Shown here one piece after another: positions 9,470 through 18,132 of a DNA stretch of 64,000 nt (within the stretch, counting starts at the first letter, position 1; each line of letters begins with the position of its first letter). The notes beneath the pieces were generated by a model, which was not told where the DNA came from, searched no databases, and saw nothing but the letters and a program-made list of their open reading frames with translations. This DNA is from Algoriphagus sp. PAP.12 (GTDB lineage Bacteria > Bacteroidota > Bacteroidia > Cytophagales > Cyclobacteriaceae), in NCBI RefSeq assembly GCF_026652115.1, contig NZ_JAPPSQ010000007.1, positions 62,001 to 126,000 on the forward strand. The letters run 5' to 3'. The position numbers and the translations under genes are program-made.

Positions 9470-10672
9470 ATGAAAAATACATTCAAATACATTAGTAAAA
9501 TTTCGATGGCCCTTCTCTTAGGAATGGCTATAACATCTTGTGGATCAAAAAATGAGGAGGCCACAGAAGAACATCACGAAGAAGGTGAAAATACAGTGGA
9601 ACTGTCGCAGGCGCAATTTGAGCAGGCAGGTATCAAAATAGGAAACGTGGAACAGCGGGTTATTGGCTCAGAACTTCGGGTCAATGGAGTTATTGACGTG
9701 CCTCCGCAAAGCAATGTCTCCATCAACATGCCCTATGGAGGCTTTGTGAAATATACTGAGATGCTGCCCGGCACAAAGGTGAAAAAAGGGCAGTTGTTGG
9801 TGGTGATTGAAAACCCGGAGTTCATCCAGTTTCAGCAGGATTACCTGGAAAGCCTCGCCAACCGGGACTTTCTGAAAGCGGAGTTCGAACGTCAAGAGGA
9901 ATTGTACAAGGAGAAAGTGGCTTCCGGCAAGAACTATCAGCAGGCGAAAAGCGACTATCTGGCCAATGAAGCCCGTATCAAAAGCATGGAGGAAAGGCTG
10001 AAATTAATCGGCTTCAGTACTTCCAAAATCAAAGAAGGTAACGTTTCTGCGTCTGTCAACATCTATTCACCGGTAACAGGCGCTGTTCGTGAGGTGTATA
10101 CCAATGTAGGTAAATACATCAACCCGCAAGACGTCATCATGGACATAACCAACTCGGAAGACCTGCACGTGGAACTCACGGTTTATGAGAATGATGTACC
10201 ACGGGTCAAAGAAGGTCAGCGCATCCGTTTTGCCCTGGCGAATGCTCCCGGTGAGTGGCGGGAGGCCGAAGTATTCCTGGTGGGCAGTGGAGTTAGGGAA
10301 GACCGTTCGGTAACTGTGCACGGACATTTGAAACAAATGTATGAAGATTTGAAACCAGGTATGTATGTGGCGGCCAAAGTGGAAACTGATAGCAATGAAG
10401 TCTGGGCTGTTCCGGAGGAATCCATTGTGCGGTTCGGGGGCAAGCACTATGTTTTTGCATACGCAGGCGAAAAATCAGAAAACGATGAAACCATGCACGA
10501 TTTTGAAATGCTGGAAGTCATCAAAGGCTATACCGAGGATGCTTATACTCAGATTTCGCTGGGTGATTCAGCGCAGGATTTGAGTGCCATTGAACTGGTC
10601 ACCAAAGGTGCCTTTACCCTCTTGGCGAAGGCCAAAAATACTGAAGAAGAAGGCGGTGGACATGGGCATTAA
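9470..10672 (+). CDS. czcB: RND periplasmic adaptor (membrane fusion protein), lipoprotein
   Basis: 400 residues. It has a lipoprotein signal (LLLGMAITSC, Cys about 24), then an acidic His-containing stretch (EEHHEEGE) and a classic adaptor core. The core comprises a biotinyl-lipoyl-like beta domain (VSINMPYGGFVKY...LPGTKVKKGQLLVVIENPEF), an alpha-helical hairpin (residues about 125-175), the second lipoyl half (VNIYSPVTGAVREV) and a beta-barrel. The C-terminus ends GGGHGH. It links the inner-membrane pump to the TolC part. The last 180 bases are duplicated at 14121-14300. The Fur gene starts 11 bases downstream, suggesting one operon. Confidence 0.9.
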   Translation: MKNTFKYISKISMALLLGMAITSCGSKNEEATEEHHEEGENTVELSQAQFEQAGIKIGNVEQRVIGSELRVNGVIDVPPQSNVSINMPYGGFVKYTEMLPGTKVKKGQLLVVIENPEFIQFQQDYLESLANRDFLKAEFERQEELYKEKVASGKNYQQAKSDYLANEARIKSMEERLKLIGFSTSKIKEGNVSASVNIYSPVTGAVREVYTNVGKYINPQDVIMDITNSEDLHVELTVYENDVPRVKEGQRIRFALANAPGEWREAEVFLVGSGVREDRSVTVHGHLKQMYEDLKPGMYVAAKVETDSNEVWAVPEESIVRFGGKHYVFAYAGEKSENDETMHDFEMLEVIKGYTEDAYTQISLGDSAQDLSAIELVTKGAFTLLAKAKNTEEEGGGHGH

Positions 10673-11158
10673 AAGAGTCAACAATGGTGATCAAAGAACT
10701 TGAAAATAAACTCAAGCAAAAGGATATCCGACCAACAGCCATGCGGCTGTTGGTGCTGGAAGCCCTGTCCGGTCAGGAGGCTGCCATCAGCCTTTCCGAC
10801 CTGGAAAAAGCATTTGAAAAGTCTGACAGGGTGACACTATTCCGCACCATGAAAACCTTTCAGGAAAACGGACTGGTACACAGCATTGATGACGGTAACG
10901 GAGCGCCAAAGTATGCGCTTTGCGAAGAGGGATGTGAATGCAATATCGAAAGGGACTTGCATGTGCATTTCCATTGCCGGGTGTGCAGCGAAACCTTCTG
11001 TTTACCCAAATACAAAATCCCGGAAATTAATCTGCCAAAAGACTTCAATGGCGAAGAAGCTAACCTGGTAGTAAAGGGGGTTTGTGGAAAATGTGCGGAT
11101 TAAAAATTGCAATGGCTGTGCATCGGGTTTACACGTATTTTCAGGTAAAGCACTTAAC
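10493..11158. repeat. 666-bp direct repeat, copy A (adaptor 3' end + Fur gene + 3' flank)
   Basis: This segment recurs at 14121-14786 at exactly the same length, with no insertions or deletions that I can see. The first 180 bases (adaptor C-terminus) differ at one position. Divergence is concentrated in the Fur coding region, and the 3' flank (from the Fur stop to CACTTAAC) is nearly identical. The two copies bracket ynfA and the P1B-4 ATPase. Confidence 0.95.
10684..11103 (+). CDS. Fur-family metal-responsive regulator, copy 1
   Basis: 139 residues. The N-terminal winged helix (residues about 12-80, with IRPTAMRLLVLEAL and SDRVTLFRTMKTFQENGLVHSI) and the C-terminal metal/dimerisation part (HVHFHCRVCSETFC and GVCGKCAD) match the Ferric uptake regulator family. 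Two CxxC pairs would hold a structural zinc. Fur proteins repress promoters when loaded with metal; here the likely targets are the surrounding efflux genes, and the Zur/Fur/Nur subtype cannot be decided. It lies 11 bases after the adaptor gene. The paralogue at 14312 differs at about a dozen residues, for example INLPKDFNGEE versus IDLPGMFIGEE. Confidence 0.9.
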   Translation: MVIKELENKLKQKDIRPTAMRLLVLEALSGQEAAISLSDLEKAFEKSDRVTLFRTMKTFQENGLVHSIDDGNGAPKYALCEEGCECNIERDLHVHFHCRVCSETFCLPKYKIPEINLPKDFNGEEANLVVKGVCGKCAD

Positions 11159-11195
11159 GAGATGAGATCAATACAAATTATGAACACAATAGAAT

Positions 11196-11530
11196 ATGAT
11201 CGTGATCCTTAAATCAATCAGCATTTTCATACTGGCCGGTCTTTGCGAAATAGGCGGTGGCTACATGATCTGGCTCACTTTACGTGAAGACAAGCCTTGG
11301 TGGGTGGGGGTATTGGGGGCTTAATTCTGATCGGATATGGTATTGTGGCTACATGGCAACCGGATCATTTTGGCCGGGTCTATGCCGCCTACGGTGGAAT
11401 ATTTATCGTAATGGCCATTCAATGGGGCTGGAAAATAGAAAGGGTTGTGCCCGACGGGTATGACATAATAGGTGGGACAATTGCTTTAATAGGTATGCTT
11501 ATCATCATGTATGCTCCAAGGCCCTCATGA
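11196..11530 (+). pseudogene. ynfA: ynfA-like (UPF0060) small membrane protein, single-base frameshift
   Basis: From the ATG at 11196 the frame reads [20 protein letters not shown] and on to WWVGVLGA, then stops at 11322-11324. The remainder of the family continues in another frame ([26 protein letters not shown]... to a stop at 11528-11530). One additional G in the run at 11315-11319 (five Gs) would join the halves into a normal YnfA/UPF0060 protein of about 110 residues and four helices. Function of the intact family: putative small-molecule or metal efflux. The lesion is either a real inactivating deletion or a homopolymer sequencing error. It sits just upstream of the P1B-4 ATPase and inside the repeat-bounded block. 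Confidence 0.85.
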
Positions 11531-11555
11531 TTTTGAATTAAAAAATAACATTCAC

Positions 11556-14057
11556 ATGAAAAAACTACAAATTAAAATACCGCTTCTCCTGCCCGAAGTA
11601 CCTGATGAGAGGGATCAATGTGTGCAAAAACTTATTCAACAGCTTCAGGATACAGAAGGCCTTGAAAAAGTGCATATAGCAGACGAAACAGATAAAGGTG
11701 TGCCTCAGCTATGTTTTCATTACGACCCTGAGTTAATCTCCCTAGACCGTATCCAGTCGTTAGCCGAGCAAACCGGGGCTGAAATCAATGAGAAATTTGG
11801 ACACAAACTCATAGAAGTAGAAGGCATTCGCCATACACGCCACGCCCGTCATGTAGAGCGTGACCTTCGGGATATAGCGGGTATTTTAGAAGCCTCCGTA
11901 TCGGCATCCGGTATGGTGCGGGTTGAGTATGATACGGCCAAAGTGGATGAGGCGGAAATTATGAAAGCACTGAGAAAAGAGGGGCTTGATATACCGGATA
12001 CCCAAGTAAGTGCCGAACGTTTTCTTAAACAAGTAAAAGAAACTGAAAAAGGCGAAGATCAAGAAAGAGGTAAAAAGGAACATGACCATGAGGAAGGTGA
12101 AGATGATGAACATTCGCACGGTGGCATTTTCGGTAAAAATACAGAGCTGATTTTTTCCATTATCTGTGGAGCATTGCTGGGAATTGGCTTTGGATTGTCT
12201 TATGTAGAGGCTGTGCCTTCCTGGGTGAGCCTCGCATTATACATCGGAGCCTATTTCTTTGGCGGATATTTCACGGCCAAAGAAGCCATTCAAACAGTGG
12301 CCAAAGGAGGTTTTGAAATTGATTTCCTGATGCTCGTAGCCGCCATTGGAGCGGCAATTCTGGGCGAATGGGCGGAAGGTGCATTACTCCTCTTCCTTTT
12401 TAGCATGGGGCATGCGTTGGAACACTACGCCATGAACAAAGCCCGTAAATCCATTGCTGCTTTGGCAGAGCTCGCTCCTAAAACGGCATTGCTCAAGAGA
12501 AATGGTAAGACCGAAGAAGTCGGTATTGAGGAATTGAGCATAGGTGACATCATCGTGGTGAAGCCCAACAGCAAAATCTCAGCCGATGGTGTGGTTGTAA
12601 GCGGTACAAGCAGTGTCAACCAAGCTCCTATCACCGGTGAAAGTGTGCCGGTAGATAAAGAACCAGTGGATAATCCTGATAAAAACTGGTCGGAGGAAAA
12701 AGACATCAAAGACGAGAACCGGGCTTTTTCGGGTACCATCAATGGCAACAATACGCTGGAAATCAAAGTCACTAAAGTAGCGAAGGACTCTACCCTCTCT
12801 CGCTTGGTGAAACTGGTCAATGAAGCCCAGACCCAGAAGTCACCTACACAACGGCTCACCGACAAATTTGAGAAATATTTTGTGCCGTCTGTACTGGTTT
12901 TGGTAGTCATACTCAATTTCGCATTTCTGGTACTGGACGAAACCTTTAGCGAAAGCTTCTACCGTGCGATGGCCGTATTGGTGGCAGCCAGTCCATGTGC
13001 TTTGGCGATAGCCACCCCAAGTGCAGTGCTAAGCGGAGTAGCCAGGGCAGCCAAAAGCGGGGTGCTTATCAAAGGTGGCCGTCCGCTGGAAGATCTGGGT
13101 GTACTCACCGCCCTGGCTTTTGATAAAACCGGAACATTGACAGAAGGAAAGCCTAAGCTCACTGAAGTAGTTGCTTTAGGTGATGTAAAAGAGGACGAAC
13201 TGTTGAAAATAGCAGTAGCTGTAGAAAGCCTGAGCGACCACCCCCTGGCCAAAGCCGTGGTACGGGATGGCAAAGAGCGATTGGATGGTTCTGATGTGCG
13301 TGATGCGAAAGACCTGGAAGCGGTGCTTGGTAAAGGGATCAAGGCCACCCTGGATAATGACAAAATATACATCGGCAACCTGGACCTGTTTGAATCCCTG
13401 GATGACAAAAAGCCCGAAAAGGAAACGGACGAAAAGGTAAAGTCGCTGGAGTCAGATGGCAATACTACCATGCTGATCCGTCAAAATGACAAATACATTG
13501 GCATTATTGCACTGATGGATACGCCCAGAAAGGAAGCTAAAAATACCCTGGAGCAACTGAAAAAGATTGGTATCAAGCGTATGGTCATGCTTACCGGGGA
13601 TAACCAGAAAGTAGCCGATGCAGTGGCCAAAGAAATTGGACTCACGGATGCCTGGGGCAGCTTGCTGCCGGAAGAAAAGGTAGAAGCCATTAAAAAGCTC
13701 AGGGAAAAAGAATCTAAAGTAGCGATGGTGGGTGATGGCGTAAATGACGCCCCGGCCATGGCCAACAGTACCGTAGGTATTGCCATGGGAGCGGCAGGCA
13801 GTGATGTAGCCCTGGAAACAGCCGATATCGCCCTAATGGCTGACAAGCTGGAAACCTTGCCTTTTGCCATCGGTTTGAGTAGAAAGGCCAAAGGCATTAT
13901 CAAAGAAAATCTTTGGGTGAGTTTGGGCATAGTAGCCTTGTTAATACCCGCTACGGTTTTCGGCTTTGCTAATATCGGTATCGCAGTGCTGATTCATGAA
14001 GGCTCTACTTTGGTGGTGGTGTTTAATGCATTGAGGTTGTTGGCTTATAAGAAGTAG
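11556..14057 (+). CDS. Heavy-metal P-type ATPase with SPC and HEGST motifs (P1B-4 type)
   Basis: 833 residues from the ATG at 11556; an in-frame ATG at 11511 would overlap ynfA and adds no conserved sequence. Two degenerate HMA-like folds occupy residues about 1-150; the usual CxxC is missing. An acidic His-rich linker follows (HDHEEGEDDEHSHGG). The catalytic core shows TGES, SPC in the membrane helix (479-481), DKTGT (D523), HP (SDHPLAKA), GDGVNDAPAM and HEGST near the end (814-818). SPC with HEG(S/G)T is the signature of P1B-4 pumps, tied to Co, Zn, Cd or Fe(II) export. Normal length for a Bacteroidota member with an extended N-terminus. It ends 63 bases before repeat copy B. Confidence 0.92.
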   Translation: MKKLQIKIPLLLPEVPDERDQCVQKLIQQLQDTEGLEKVHIADETDKGVPQLCFHYDPELISLDRIQSLAEQTGAEINEKFGHKLIEVEGIRHTRHARHVERDLRDIAGILEASVSASGMVRVEYDTAKVDEAEIMKALRKEGLDIPDTQVSAERFLKQVKETEKGEDQERGKKEHDHEEGEDDEHSHGGIFGKNTELIFSIICGALLGIGFGLSYVEAVPSWVSLALYIGAYFFGGYFTAKEAIQTVAKGGFEIDFLMLVAAIGAAILGEWAEGALLLFLFSMGHALEHYAMNKARKSIAALAELAPKTALLKRNGKTEEVGIEELSIGDIIVVKPNSKISADGVVVSGTSSVNQAPITGESVPVDKEPVDNPDKNWSEEKDIKDENRAFSGTINGNNTLEIKVTKVAKDSTLSRLVKLVNEAQTQKSPTQRLTDKFEKYFVPSVLVLVVILNFAFLVLDETFSESFYRAMAVLVAASPCALAIATPSAVLSGVARAAKSGVLIKGGRPLEDLGVLTALAFDKTGTLTEGKPKLTEVVALGDVKEDELLKIAVAVESLSDHPLAKAVVRDGKERLDGSDVRDAKDLEAVLGKGIKATLDNDKIYIGNLDLFESLDDKKPEKETDEKVKSLESDGNTTMLIRQNDKYIGIIALMDTPRKEAKNTLEQLKKIGIKRMVMLTGDNQKVADAVAKEIGLTDAWGSLLPEEKVEAIKKLREKESKVAMVGDGVNDAPAMANSTVGIAMGAAGSDVALETADIALMADKLETLPFAIGLSRKAKGIIKENLWVSLGIVALLIPATVFGFANIGIAVLIHEGSTLVVVFNALRLLAYKK

Positions 14058-14120
14058 GACTCAATATTTGAAATTATAGCATAGAATTAACAAAACAATA
14101 AGACTGAAAATGGCCAAACG

Positions 14121-14300
14121 ATGCACGATTTTGAAATGCTGGAAGTCATCAAAGGCTATACCGAGGATGCTTATACTCAGATTTCGCTGGGTGATTCAGC
14201 GCAGGATTTGAGTGCCATTGAACTGGTCACCAAAGGTGCCTTTACGCTCTTGGCGAAGGCCAAAAATACTGAAGAAGAAGGCGGTGGACATGGGCATTAA
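14121..14300 (+). pseudogene. Fragment of RND adaptor gene (last 59 codons)
   Basis: The 59 codons before the stop at 14298-14300 repeat the C-terminus of the adaptor at 9470 (MHDFEMLEVIKGY to GGGHGH) with one base change. It has no signal peptide, lipoyl domain or hairpin, so it cannot work as an adaptor. It is a by-product of the 666-bp duplication. An ATG happens to begin the fragment, so a short peptide could in principle be made. Confidence 0.9.
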
Positions 14301-14311
14301 AAGAGTCAACA

Positions 14312-14731
14312 ATGGTGATCAAAGAACTCGAAAATAAACTCAAAGAAAAGGACATCCGCCCTACAGCCATGCGGCTGTTGGTACTGGAAGCCCTGTCCGG
14401 TCAGGAGGCTGCCATCAGCCTTTCCGATCTGGAAAAAGCCTTTGAAAAATCGGACAGGGTTACCCTGTTCCGTACCCTGAAAACCTTTCAGGAAAAAGGA
14501 CTGGTACACAGCATCGATGACGGTACCGGAGCGCCTAAATACGCTCTCTGCGAAGAAGGCTGTGAATGCAATATCGAGCGGGACTTGCATGTGCATTTTC
14601 ATTGCCGGGTGTGCAGTGAAACCTTCTGTTTACCCAAATACAAAATCCCGGAAATTGACTTGCCAGGTATGTTCATAGGCGAAGAAGCTAACCTGGTAGT
14701 AAAGGGGGTTTGTGGAAAATGTGCGGATTAA
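14312..14731 (+). CDS. Fur-family metal-responsive regulator, copy 2
   Basis: 139 residues, a close paralogue of the protein at 10684, with the same winged-helix and double CxxC zinc site (HCRVC, CGKC). Changes cluster in the linker (TLKTFQEKG, GTGAP) and near the C-terminus (DLPGMFIGEE), which may alter metal sensing or dimer contacts; that is inference. It starts 11 bases after the adaptor fragment, as copy 1 does after the full adaptor. Two intact copies may cross-regulate both halves of the island. Confidence 0.9.
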   Translation: MVIKELENKLKEKDIRPTAMRLLVLEALSGQEAAISLSDLEKAFEKSDRVTLFRTLKTFQEKGLVHSIDDGTGAPKYALCEEGCECNIERDLHVHFHCRVCSETFCLPKYKIPEIDLPGMFIGEEANLVVKGVCGKCAD

Positions 14732-14843
14732 AAATTGCAATGGCTGTGCATCGGGTTTACACGTATTTTCAGGTAAAACACTTAACTGGGTGTGATTCAA
14801 TGCTCATTATCACCCATGTCCCGGACTTCTTAAAACCAACACA

Positions 14844-15149
14844 ATGGACAAAAACACGATCAATTGCAAACTCACAACTACTGAGCTGAGGCAAAGAAAA
14901 GCTACTGTGATAGCTTCATTAAAAGTGCGGGTATTGGAAAAACAGGAACTTGCCAATGGGTTCAGGTACAGATTTGACAGCTCGGATCAAACACTAGATC
15001 TGCTGAACAATTTCATCAAGACCGAACGGCTTTGTTGTGACTTTTTAATACTGGGTCTTACAGTTGCCCATCAGGATTCTCCGGTCTGGCTCGAATTATC
15101 AGGCCCGGAAGGCGCAAAGGACTTTATCAAAAACGAGATTGAATTTTAG
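14844..15149 (+). CDS. Small conserved protein with a Cys-Cys motif, metal-island associated
   Basis: 101 residues, cytoplasmic by appearance. It has an N-terminal basic part with TTTELRQRKATVIASL, then a conserved-looking core TERLCCDFLILGLTV, and ends with VWLELSGPEGAKDFI. Small proteins with an E-R-x-C-C-x-F core and a W-x-x-x-x-GPEG ending are found next to mercury/heavy-metal regulators in many bacteria; the function is unknown. The CC pair could bind thiophilic metal. It lies between a Fur gene and a membrane transporter, all in one direction. Confidence 0.65.
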   Translation: MDKNTINCKLTTTELRQRKATVIASLKVRVLEKQELANGFRYRFDSSDQTLDLLNNFIKTERLCCDFLILGLTVAHQDSPVWLELSGPEGAKDFIKNEIEF

Positions 15150-15172
15150 AATTTAACCCAGGCCGATCAATC

Positions 15173-15790
15173 ATGACCACTTTACTCACCGGTACCATCA
15201 TGCTCAGCCTCCTTCATGGGCTGATCCCCAGCCACTGGCTGCCGGTACTGGCTTTGAAAGAAAGGTTTGGCTGGCAAGGAAGCAAGACGGTTCGCATTGC
15301 CTCTGTGGCGGCTTTGGCCCATTCGTTGAGTACGTTTATGCTAGGTGTATTTCTGGGCTTGTTCAGCCTGTCATTGGCGGAAACGCTGAACAGTTACACC
15401 CGTTGGGTCATTCCCTCATTGCTTATCGCCATCGGCTTGTATTTTATCATCCAGCACCACCATCACCACCACTTTCACATTGCTGAAAAACAAAAACTGG
15501 AAAAAGCTGGAGCAACACAAGTGGTGACCTTGCTGGTATTCATGATGTTTCTTTCGCCCTGCCTGGAGATTGAAGCCTACTTCCTGATGGCAGGGACGTA
15601 CGGCTGGCCGATGATCCTGGCAGTGGGCCTGCTTTATACCATCGTTTCCGTGTTGGGGATCACCTTTTGGGTGTACCTGGCACAAAAAGGACTGCACCGC
15701 TTCAACTGGCACAGGCTGGAACACAATGCCGGGCTGGTTTCAGGAGGCATACTCATTCTTACAGGGATCATTTCCTTTTTCACACATTAA
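15173..15790 (+). CDS. Six-helix membrane protein with a poly-His loop, putative metal efflux
   Basis: 205 residues, about six membrane helices, with the loop QHHHHHHFHIAEKQKLEK at about residues 92-109. The opening LLHGLIPSHWLPVLAL and later MMFLSPCLEIEAYFLMA resemble the HxxxPxH and SPC-type motifs of NicO/RcnA and UreH-like transporters in the LysE superfamily, which move Ni, Co or related ions. The His loop would face the cytoplasm and load metal. It starts 23 bases after the CC protein and ends 13 bases before the P1B-2 ATPase. The precise family is uncertain. Confidence 0.7.
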   Translation: MTTLLTGTIMLSLLHGLIPSHWLPVLALKERFGWQGSKTVRIASVAALAHSLSTFMLGVFLGLFSLSLAETLNSYTRWVIPSLLIAIGLYFIIQHHHHHHFHIAEKQKLEKAGATQVVTLLVFMMFLSPCLEIEAYFLMAGTYGWPMILAVGLLYTIVSVLGITFWVYLAQKGLHRFNWHRLEHNAGLVSGGILILTGIISFFTH

Positions 15791-15803
15791 AACTGACAAG
15801 ATC

Positions 15804-17756
15804 ATGGCCAATACAAACAATATAGAAGACAAAGCTTGCTGTGATACCGACCAGCAACCAAACAAACAAAAGAAACAAGAAGAAAAAACCTCCTCCACTT
15901 TCCTGCAAACCTGGGGAAGTGGTATTGTAAGCCTTGTCATTCTGCTTGCAGGAATAGCCGCTGATCAATGGGGACAGCCTGCATTTTTCCAGGGATGGAT
16001 CCGCATAGGCTGGTATGTGCTGGCCTATTTGCCTGTGGGTTGGCCGGTATTGGTCAAAGGCTGGAAGTCCATACTGAAAGGTGATGTGTTCACTGAATTT
16101 TTCCTCATGGGCATAGCCACTCTGGGAGCTTTTGCCATAGGCGAATATCCCGAGGCTGTGGCGGTGATGCTTTTTTATGCCATCGGTGAGCTGTTTCAGG
16201 ATGCAGCCGTGAACCGGGCCAAACGCAACATCAAAGCCCTGCTGGACATTCGTCCCGAATCGGCCTCCGTGCAGCGAAACGGCCAAATGATGACCGTACA
16301 CCCGGAGGAAGTACAAACAGGGGAAACCATACAGGTAAAACCCGGGGAAAAAGTGCCGCTTGATGGGAAAATGCTGAGTGAAAAGAGCAGTTTTAACACC
16401 TCAGCTTTAACAGGTGAAAGCAAACCGGCTACCTACAACAAAGGAGAAAATGTGCTGGCCGGAATGGTGAACCTCGACAGGCTGATTGAACTGAAAGTAA
16501 CCAGGCTATTCAATGAAAGCTCACTGGCACGCATCCTGGAGCTGGTGCAGAACGCCACCGCCCGTAAGGCAAAAACCGAACAGTTCATCCGCAGGTTTGC
16601 GCGGGTTTACACGCCCATCGTTACTTTTCTTGCAGTTGGACTGGCCTTCCTGCCCTACTTTTTTGTAGAAAACTATGTGTTTGAAGACTGGCTTTACCGG
16701 GCATTGATCTTCCTGGTGATCTCCTGCCCCTGTGCGCTGGTGATCTCCATACCACTCGGCTACTTTGGAGGGATCGGGGCAGCTTCCCGCAAAGGGATAC
16801 TATTCAAAGGCTCCAACTTTCTCGACCTCATGACAAAAGTCAATACCGTGGTGATGGACAAAACCGGAACCCTGACCAAAGGAGTATTTGAAGTGCAAAA
16901 AGCTGTAACCATGGACGGCATCACTATCGACTGGCTTAGCCTGGCGGCAGACATGGAAAGCAAATCCACCCACCCCATTGCCAAAGCGATTGTGGAGTAT
17001 GCCAGGACGCAGGGCAAAGACATTTCAGAACCCGAACAACAGGAAGAAGTGGCAGGGCATGGCCTGAAAGGCAAGGTGCAGGGAAAGCAAGTGTTGATCG
17101 GCAATCAAAAACTGATGGCCAAGGAAGGAATCGTTACCTGTGCTGATGCTGCCGGGGAGGTCAATACCGTCATCCATGCGGCAGTAGGCGGAAAATATGC
17201 GGGATACCTGGTGATAGCAGATGAACTCAAAGAGGATGCCTCACAGGCCATAGAAGTCATACGCAAATCAGGGGTTCGGGAACTGATCATGCTGTCCGGA
17301 GATAAGGACGCTGTGACCCAGCAAGTGGCAAAAACACTTGGTATAGACAAGGCATTTGGCGACTTGCTGCCCGAACAAAAGGTACAGAAAGTGGAAGAAT
17401 TGAAAAAAGACGCCAACCGTGTCATCGCCTTTGTGGGAGACGGCATCAATGATGCCCCTGTATTGGCACTGGCCGATGTGGGCATGGCCATGGGCGGCCT
17501 GGGCAGTGATGCCGCCATCGAGACGGCCGATGTGGTCATCCAGACCGACCAGCCTTCCAAAATTGCCACGGCCATCCAGCTCGGCAAGCAAACCAAACGG
17601 ATCGTATGGCAAAATATCAGCCTGGCCTTTGGGGTGAAGCTCATTGTGTTGGCACTGGGAGCCGGAGGCCTGGCTACCATGTGGGAAGCTGTATTTGCCG
17701 ATGTGGGTGTGGCACTGTTGGCGATATTGAATGCGGTAAGGATACAGCGAAACTAA
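15804..17756 (+). CDS. Zn/Cd/Pb-type P-type ATPase (CPC motif, P1B-2)
   Basis: 650 residues from the ATG at 15804; an earlier in-frame ATG at 15726 lies inside the preceding gene and is rejected. The N-terminus lacks an HMA domain but has CC (DKACCDTDQ). The core shows TGES, CPC in the membrane helix (308-310), DKTGT (D352), HP (STHPIAKA), GDGINDAPVL and a last-helix Asp in FADVGVALLAILNAVR. CPC plus that Asp is characteristic of ZntA/CadA Zn(II)/Cd(II)/Pb(II) exporters. It is the third P1B subclass in this island and closes it: after a 40-base gap the base composition turns AT-rich. Confidence 0.93.
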   Translation: MANTNNIEDKACCDTDQQPNKQKKQEEKTSSTFLQTWGSGIVSLVILLAGIAADQWGQPAFFQGWIRIGWYVLAYLPVGWPVLVKGWKSILKGDVFTEFFLMGIATLGAFAIGEYPEAVAVMLFYAIGELFQDAAVNRAKRNIKALLDIRPESASVQRNGQMMTVHPEEVQTGETIQVKPGEKVPLDGKMLSEKSSFNTSALTGESKPATYNKGENVLAGMVNLDRLIELKVTRLFNESSLARILELVQNATARKAKTEQFIRRFARVYTPIVTFLAVGLAFLPYFFVENYVFEDWLYRALIFLVISCPCALVISIPLGYFGGIGAASRKGILFKGSNFLDLMTKVNTVVMDKTGTLTKGVFEVQKAVTMDGITIDWLSLAADMESKSTHPIAKAIVEYARTQGKDISEPEQQEEVAGHGLKGKVQGKQVLIGNQKLMAKEGIVTCADAAGEVNTVIHAAVGGKYAGYLVIADELKEDASQAIEVIRKSGVRELIMLSGDKDAVTQQVAKTLGIDKAFGDLLPEQKVQKVEELKKDANRVIAFVGDGINDAPVLALADVGMAMGGLGSDAAIETADVVIQTDQPSKIATAIQLGKQTKRIVWQNISLAFGVKLIVLALGAGGLATMWEAVFADVGVALLAILNAVRIQRN

Positions 17757-17796
17757 GAATACTTTAAGCTATGAAAATAACAAACTCACTTTTTAA

Positions 17797-18132
17797 ATGT
17801 CTGAAATTTACAACCACCTATATGAAGATTTAGAGGACAAGCTTAGAATGATTGATCTGGAAGAAGACAACATTCTCAAAAAATCAGAGCAAAGTTTTCA
17901 GACAGCCCTTCAGGCAATTAATCAGTTGAGAGATGATTTGAAGGGTGATCGATTGCGTTTACAAAGCGATGAAATCTCGTTTTTTAAGGAAATTAAACCA
18001 AAATTTGTTAGTAAGCTCATCTATCACCTCAGTGTGTTCAATATCGAAACCAACAAACCCAACGGAGGGATCAACAGAGGGAAAGGCTTTAAGAACTATT
18101 CAACATTTGATGAAATCTATGGTGGAGAGTAA
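17797..18132 (+). CDS. RteC-like fragment (N-terminal part)
   Basis: 111 residues. The sequence DEISFFKEIKPKFVSKLIYHLSVFNIE resembles the core of RteC, the regulator of excision/transfer in Bacteroides conjugative transposons, which is normally well over 200 residues. The frame ends soon after that core, so this is probably a truncated remnant. The C-terminal HTH-type part is absent, and the following gene overlaps in another frame with unrelated sequence. It marks a junction between the metal island and the mobile-element backbone. Confidence 0.55.
   Translation: MSEIYNHLYEDLEDKLRMIDLEEDNILKKSEQSFQTALQAINQLRDDLKGDRLRLQSDEISFFKEIKPKFVSKLIYHLSVFNIETNKPNGGINRGKGFKNYSTFDEIYGGE

Larger units (their letters stand above)
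14121..14786. repeat. 666-bp direct repeat, copy B
   Basis: Counterpart of 10493-11158. The left boundary is abrupt: similarity begins at ATGCACGATT in the middle of the adaptor gene, while the 60 bases before it (14058-14120) are unrelated to the corresponding adaptor sequence. Similarity ends at CTTAAC (14786). The Fur gene in this copy keeps an intact frame but differs at many third positions, so the duplication is not recent or the copy came from a related element. Confidence 0.95.

Noticed and set aside
11196..11530. Programmed frameshift in ynfA
   Set aside because: A lone G5 run without a slippery heptamer, stimulatory hairpin or family precedent; deletion or sequencing error is simpler.
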